A stretch of 64,000 nt of DNA from Siphonodentalium dalli. Lineage: Eukaryota; Mollusca; Scaphopoda; Gadilida; Siphonodentaliidae. A program made the translations under genes and the position numbers. Location: NCBI GenBank assembly GCA_032622095.1, contig CP136067.1, forward strand, positions 130,667,030 to 130,731,029, in the 5' to 3' direction. Positions 58,381 through 64,000 of this stretch are shown here, piece by piece. The notes under the pieces were generated by a model. It saw nothing but the letters and a program-made list of their open reading frames with translations, did not search any database and was not told where the DNA came from. Every line of letters starts with the position of its first letter. Position 1 is the first letter of the stretch.

Positions 58381-59894
58381 GACCTAGGTTTTCAGATGAT
58401 CAGCAATTTATAAAACATTCTATTTCAATAAAAACAGCTTCTGAAACCGGTTTAACGGTTATTTGAAATTAATGAGATCATTCCCAGTCATATGAGTGAT
58501 AATAGTAGAGTTTTATGCGGTTTTAGACCAAATTTAGTGAATTTGGGGGCGGGTGTAAAACAATTGGGAGTAAAACATAATTGTTTTAAATGTTTGGGGT
58601 GGTGGGTCTCCGAAAATGCTAAATGCAAAACAAAACGACATACCTTCCTGAAAAGTTTTTACCACCCCCCCCCCGGTTACATGCCAGTGATTGGATTTAT
58701 GAAAGATGGATAATTGCAGAATCCACAGTCAGCTGTAGTATATGTTGCATCTACATAATGATGTATGGCATATCATGTCATATCATGATACATCTTACTT
58801 ACTACCTAGTAAATTTTGTCCCTGGATTATACACCGTCCTATGTGAACATAACTAATATGCCAGAAGTTACATTTTAACTGGGTGCTTTAAAATATGCTC
58901 AATTTAGAAATCCACAATATAATTAGCTTTATCTGGTCATGTTTTACCAATGCTCATTGTGATGTCTCGGAGTCTGGTTGTGTAGTACCTCCAAAATACA
59001 TGTAAGATTGGACAACATGTATCGTAATCGATATGGAACGGAACATGATACATTCAATATATATATCCGAAGTGTCATGGTTCTTCGTACTATATAGAAT
59101 CACATACAGCTTGGTGTGATTACTTCATGATGTTAACTTAAAACAACCGGGGTGATCCTCTCACTCGGAATGTGGATCACGGTAACATGCGGATATGGAC
59201 AGCGAGGGTGAGCTTGTTTTCAGGTAAGACTTAACCTGTTAGTTATGACTTGCCTGAACACTTAGAGATGTTACTTCAACTAGTTATTTTTAAGAAAACT
59301 ATGAAATTCATTCAACTACCACAAGTTCCAACTGATTTCCTTAATATATTCCATGCACAGGAACATTGAATCAGAACCTTTATGCTTATATTTTTGCACA
59401 ATATTTCAGAAGCTCGTTCTATATGTTGTGTAAGCGACCAGCTGGTAGTATAGTGATGTATCTGTCAGTTTATCAAGGGATAATGTGTTTATATAATCAA
59501 AACCTCAGTTCCTTTCAAAGGTTTTAGTCGATGTATGTAGAGCATTACAATACGTGAAATATGTGCGCATCACCACATTCTGTCGATTTTTAACCGTGTG
59601 TTTCCGCCAATTCGAAAATGTTTCATGTAATGGTTTAATCCGTTTAACACAAGTTTGGTTGGTAAGTTGGTATATGTTTCCCGGTAGATATATCCATAGA
59701 AAGATAAACACCAATGTTGGAAGGTAATGCAATACAGTTCTAGTTTGATGTAATCAAATCACTCAACAAAAACTCCTTCGATTCTAACTTATTACACATC
59801 ATAACAATAATGTACGCTGGAAAATCAGGTCACCCAACGAGGACGCCTATGGCTTTAAGAGTTTACGCTTACCTGGTTGCTCTCCTTTTTACAG

Positions 59895-60078
59895 AATATG
59901 GTTCAAACTCATGACTGTGAAATCTACGTAGTGGTCTACTCGCGAGGAGACCGGACGTCCTTCCGCCACGCTATTGGCGTCCTGGTCCATTTGCGCCGAG
60001 TGAGCAAAGTCACCAAGCCAATCATTTTGGTGGAGAACAAATGCGATCTGGTCAGGTCAAAGGTCATTGCCACCGGTG
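59895..60078 (+). CDS. RGK-type GTPase, exon 3 of gene copy 2 (intact G4)
   Basis: Same exon as 1376-1559, within duplicated block 2. Acceptor TTTTTACAG precedes 59895 and donor GTGAGT follows 60078. It enters in phase 0 after exon 2 and leaves in phase 1. The peptide retains PIILVENKCDLVRSK; NKCD is a canonical G4 (NKxD), so guanine specificity should be kept. Compared with copy 1 there are three base differences I can see in the exon: one silent and two that alter the Asn and Lys codons of G4. Exon 4 of this copy should lie about 6.8 kb downstream, outside the window. Confidence 0.87.
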
Positions 60079-61198
60079 GTGAGTACCATTTCCTTACGAA
60101 ACACGCAGGTGTTAGTAGTTTAGGTAGGAAGTGTTCAGATAATATGTTCTACAAACGGCCAGTTTTGAACTTATTATCCGAACATTTCACACCAAAATAT
60201 ATGATTCCTTCTGCAATGTTGTGTTCTGTTCGTCGGTTGTCTGCCCATATTTCCTGACTACTGATCCAATATATGCTGTTATATATGATGGACAAATGAT
60301 TTAGTAATTAAATGGTTAGCAGCTTCACGGGACATTGTGAGTGTTGATTTTAACTGCATATTATGAGACAAGCCACACCAACTATAATAATTAGTATTAC
60401 AAATTTTCAAGCATGGGGGAAATATTTTCAGCTATGGTCACCAGTCGACGCAACTTTATTCGTGCACATATTTCTGTATTAATTTGCTTGAGAACGATAC
60501 AATTGTAGAAAATATACAACAGTCCCATTATCTGGAATGAAATCATTTATTTCCGCGAATGGAATATACCAAACGATGCACGGTTTTGACACCTCGCTGC
60601 CTAAATTTCATAAGCTAATGTAACAGTGGCGTTTATTTTTATGTCCAAAACGAGAACAAATTTTTAATTGACAAGAACCTTTACATACATGTACATGTAT
60701 ATAGCAAAACAATGTGGTTTGAAACTCACTTTTCTTATTTCTTCCATTAATTAGCAGCATACCATCTCCATTTTATTAATTCTTTCATAATCGGCAATTT
60801 AGCACAATATCACCGTTAGAATTCGGTCTGATGCTCTCTTTTCTTAATTCTTGCATTAAGTAGCAGCTTAGCATTATAACAATGCTGCTATTGCACTGGA
60901 AACTATATGTTTTTAATTCGGATGCAAGTCGGACATAGGACTTAAACATATGAGTACCAAAGCAATGCTGACCACGTTCCTTGTCATATCTAATTCAAAA
61001 TATAAATCTGTTCATCATGTAATGATTGGGAATCTTTTGGTGGCGCTGAGACGACCAATGTTTCCAACCACATATAACTCTCAATTGGATGACATGATGC
61101 CACATTCCTAATACACTAGACATCGTTCATGAACTATATTATTGATGAAATAAAAAGGGAGATAGCTCATGAGTCACAAATATGCGACATGCGTCTTG

Positions 61199-62673
61199 TA
61201 GTCTGAGAGCCCATAAGGTTTTATTGTCGTCACTCTGACCAAAAGACCCACTCTGCTCATTTTGTGGAAAATTATATGTAGTTTACGGAAACCAATTTCT
61301 TGCGAGTGGGAAACGCGGCGTTTGGGAGATATTTAACATAGAATGATGCCTGGTGAGAGCGAAAAATGTTACTTAAGTGTTGGGGAGGGTTAGAAATTTC
61401 GAATGTATGCAACATATGTAATGTCAGCTAACACGCTATATATACCATTTTGTCGGCAATAAGTCATTCTATCTAGTGAATAAACAGAGAATTAGAATTT
61501 CAGCCATTGACCTCGACTACGAGAGGTCAAATGTCAAATATATTTTGAAACGCCATTTTTTTAAATGTCAAATTGGAAAGTTAGCTTAAGAAATTTTATA
61601 ATCATCTGTTGGAATCCGTTCTAGTATACTTTTGAATTTTACACTATACCAGATTCGGATTTGTGGAAATAAAATTAACATAGCCGTAATTGCAACCATT
61701 CAAGATGTCAGCCAAAATGTGTGCCGAAATAGCCAAAAACAGTAAAAATTCATAAGGTCTCTCTGATCGCCGTTATAGTAAAGATGATGTCACATGCGGT
61801 CATGTTGTCCGTTCGGTACGTTATGGTAATATACAACTCTTACAAATTAGCCAAAAATCCGACACAAAATTCCAATATGGCGACCAAGATGGCCGCCGAA
61901 ATATGAACAATTGCTATTTTTGGACATTTCACCACCTTTCGTTTGTCTATGTTGGAAAATATTGGCTCCTTGACGCGATTTTATACATTTATCGTATAGA
62001 ATAATTATTGGCGAACACATGGGGATAACAATATACATTCCTTGCTGGAAATTTTTGTCCGATATCATGTTTTCCCAAATGCCGGTATAATTCGGTCAAA
62101 GCCAAAACGACGCTAATAACGCAATGGCTGTTTCGAATCATCAATGAATGTTATTGCTATCACAACAAAACCCACGCGTATAGATGTGCAGGAGATACTC
62201 GACCTAGGCTTCCTCTTATACCTGAGTTGAGAAATATTCACCCAAATCCAAGATGGCGGCCAAAATGGCCACAAGAAATAGAAAAATTGCCGAAAATCGC
62301 TGATTTGAACATCAGTGACAGCTATTGTCACGACAACTCCACACACATTGTGAGTTGGGAAGACTGATTCAAAGAACTGCGCTTACATTGCATCCAAATA
62401 AAAGTCGCTCAAATTCAAAATGGCGCCCACAATGATGGACATATTTAGAAAATCACCGAAAATCTCTCATATTCACGTCATTTGGCATTATTGTCAAGAC
62501 AACGCTACCCATGCTTACAGCCGAGTTGGAAATACTGTGATAAAGTAATTATCTTGGATTTGATGAAGGATTTTTTTCCAAATCGAAGATGGCGGCGAAA
62601 ATTGCGTCCGAGATTTGAAAACAAGCTTATATTCCTTTACTTTCATACTATGTGCGTCATTGTTGTGAGAATT
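61199..62673 (+). repeat. Left arm of the same inverted repeat in duplicated block 2
   Basis: Direct duplicate of 2668-4132. Its expected partner arm would fall beyond the right edge of the window, about 2.3 kb after this arm ends. Confidence 0.85.
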
Positions 62674-63739
62674 TGGTCGTCATCTTGAACTAGAAAGGCA
62701 TATGGTCTATAAGTATACAAGCTTACATGTCATCTCCATGTATGTATTTCTCATATCCCATGTGGATAACCACATGTACTCCTGGCGAACTTCCCAGCTA
62801 ACTAGTCATTTCTCAATAGATGGTTCAACTCACAAACTTAGCGAACGTATTGGCATACTGGGGACAACTTCGGCAGTGTTTCAAAGGTAGCTAGCTGTAG
62901 CTGTCTCGTTCCCTTGGACACATTCATATCTGCTACAGAGACGACCATAATGTACCGACTACCCACAGTTCTTCATCATGATCCTAAGGAACTTTGTATC
63001 GTCCCGCATTCGTCTCGTTATCAGAGAAGAATAATACTCGCAGTGCTAGTTTGTAGACAAGCGCCATGACAGTGGGGATGAAATGGGCCACTGCATACAC
63101 CCCCACATCAGGTGCATGTTTCAGATATAGAATATCATGTGTGTTGGTGCTTTTGGTGTGGTAAGATTTGTGTTTCCACATCCGTTTCAAGGCCGTTCTT
63201 AATCAACTTGACCAGACATGTAATTTTGTCTGGATAATACTATCCTATCCTCCCCAGAAGAGTCGGATGGGCTAAATGATGTCTTTATGGAATGAGGGTA
63301 TGCGTTGTTGTTATCCTCTCTAAAGACTAGTGTCAGTATATGGGCGGTATTTTTCAAGGATCTGTGATATATGCATTTGTTAGAACAATTTATAGATCGA
63401 TGGGAATGGATGATGACATTGGTGAACTTGGCCTTTATGGGCATATAGCTTTATAGTATATAACTTTAGAATATAGTAGTTAATATGTCTCATGCAGGAC
63501 AATGGCTTTGAATGGCGATGTTACCAAGAAATAAATTGGTGTATCAAACGTAGGTTAAACTTAATCCAATGTCTCAACAATCCCCTAGATGTTTTTCGAG
63601 TTAAAATTTTCACCATTGTGATGATGGCATTCCACTTTCTTGAACCACACCGACCATCAAACATCGTGAGTATGACATCAACTACCAAATGCATCGTCCT
63701 CAAGACTACATCCCATTCTGGGTGGGGCTTATTTAAGAA

Positions 63740-63886
63740 ATGGATGTTGATTTTGTTGCGTTCCACAGAGTATGGATGCAAGTTGGTCTGACATTTTGTG
63801 TGGAACGCGAAAGCGTTCCACACATGAAAATGTCAGACCAATTTGCATCCATACTCTATGGAACGCAACAAAATCAACATTCATTA
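63740..63886. repeat. Long near-perfect hairpin with GAAA loop, copy 2
   Basis: Same hairpin as 5199-5345 within duplicated block 2. The arms and the GAAA loop read identically here, although the surrounding block has accumulated substitutions. Confidence 0.85.
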
Positions 63887-64000
63887 CTTATATTTACACT
63901 CAACCGAGTCAATTGGCAGATTAAAAGAGTTTTAAGCGTCCATTTCCAACGTTATTATCGTGGCTCGGAGCAAGTTGCGTCTACACAAAAATGGATGCAA

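Larger units (their letters stand above)
40636..59894 (+). other. Intron 2 of RGK copy 2 (19.3 kb)
   Basis: Begins GTATGA after exon 2 and ends TTTTTACAG before exon 3. It has been a target for nested insertions: a MITE split by a TIR element (45588-48850), a Ty3/Gypsy split by an inverted copy of the same element (49313-55941), tandem repeats and a Helitron-like insertion. Stretches 40641-45587 and 48851-49312 hold nothing I can support as a gene. A minus-strand frame at 44724-44988 and a + frame at 48890-49162 are unassigned and probably spurious. Confidence 0.75.
58538..64000 (+). repeat. Segmental duplication block, copy 2 (pairs with 1-5459)
   Basis: Direct-orientation second copy of 1-5459, offset about 58.5 kb. 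The offset drifts from 58537 to 58519 to 58541 through small indels, such as the shorter poly-C run near 58665 and an added ACATGTACATGT-type insertion near 60685. It contains exon 3 of the downstream RGK gene copy. It could be a real tandem duplication or an uncollapsed allele placed in tandem by the assembler. Confidence 0.95.
60079..64000 (+). other. Start of intron 3 of RGK copy 2
   Basis: Duplicate of 1560-5459 with no additional genes. It carries the left inverted-repeat arm (61199-62673) and the hairpin (63740-63886). An ACATGTACATGTATAT microsatellite near 60687 is longer than in copy 1. Confidence 0.75.

Overview
This is nuclear DNA from an animal, most likely a marine invertebrate and plausibly a mollusc. 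The evidence is the spliced GTPase gene with phase-consistent GT/AG introns, a CR1/L2-like LINE carrying a 2A-like motif, a decayed Ty3/Gypsy element, many minisatellites, CCCTAA telomere-type words and ACATGTA-rich microsatellites. The window is AT-rich apart from a few GC-rich repeat arrays. I saw no bacterial-type operons, rRNA or tRNA.

The only cellular gene I can support is an RGK-type (Rad/Gem/Rem/Kir) small GTPase, present as two tandem copies on the + strand. Copy 1 enters from the left: exon 3 (1376-1559) and the last exon, exon 4 (8343-8551). Copy 2 begins inside the window: exon 1 (37709-37958, P-loop), exon 2 (40547-40635), a 19.3-kb intron, and exon 3 (59895-60078); its exon 4 would lie past the right edge. 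Bases 1-5459 and 58538-64000 are nearly identical and both still match where the window ends, so the window spans about one period (~58.5 kb) of a tandem duplication, or of a haplotype-assembly duplication. The two exon 3 copies differ mainly in the guanine-specificity (G4) motif: intact NKCD in copy 2, YTCD in copy 1. A decayed duplicate of exon 2 lies just upstream of the real exon 2.

Layout: 1-8.6 kb, RGK copy 1 (3' part), with 1.47-kb inverted arms and a striking 147-bp hairpin in its last intron. 9.3-16.3 kb, degenerate telomere-like GC-rich array. 18.3-22 kb, fold-back element enclosing a minisatellite. 22.5-23.6 kb, 207-bp higher-order repeat. 23.6-33.9 kb, inverted repeats flanking a minus-strand LINE whose 1112-codon ORF2 is intact and has a 2A-like motif; an ORF1 with RNA-binding features lies 3.9 kb upstream of ORF2. 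34.4-39.3 kb, three copies of a ~370-bp dispersed repeat and a 53-bp tandem array. 37.4-40.6 kb, RGK copy 2 promoter and first two exons. 40.6-59.9 kb, its large intron 2, filled with nested transposons: a MITE split by a 2.47-kb terminal-inverted-repeat element, a degenerate minus-strand Ty3/Gypsy split by a second inverted copy of the same element, and a Helitron-like insertion. 58.5-64 kb, the second copy of the duplicated block.

The most interesting points are the G4 change between the tandem RGK copies, the 2A-like LINE, the TIR element family with a paralogous empty site that fixes its 3-bp target duplication, the telomere-like array, and the long hairpin with a GAAA loop kept in both duplicated blocks.
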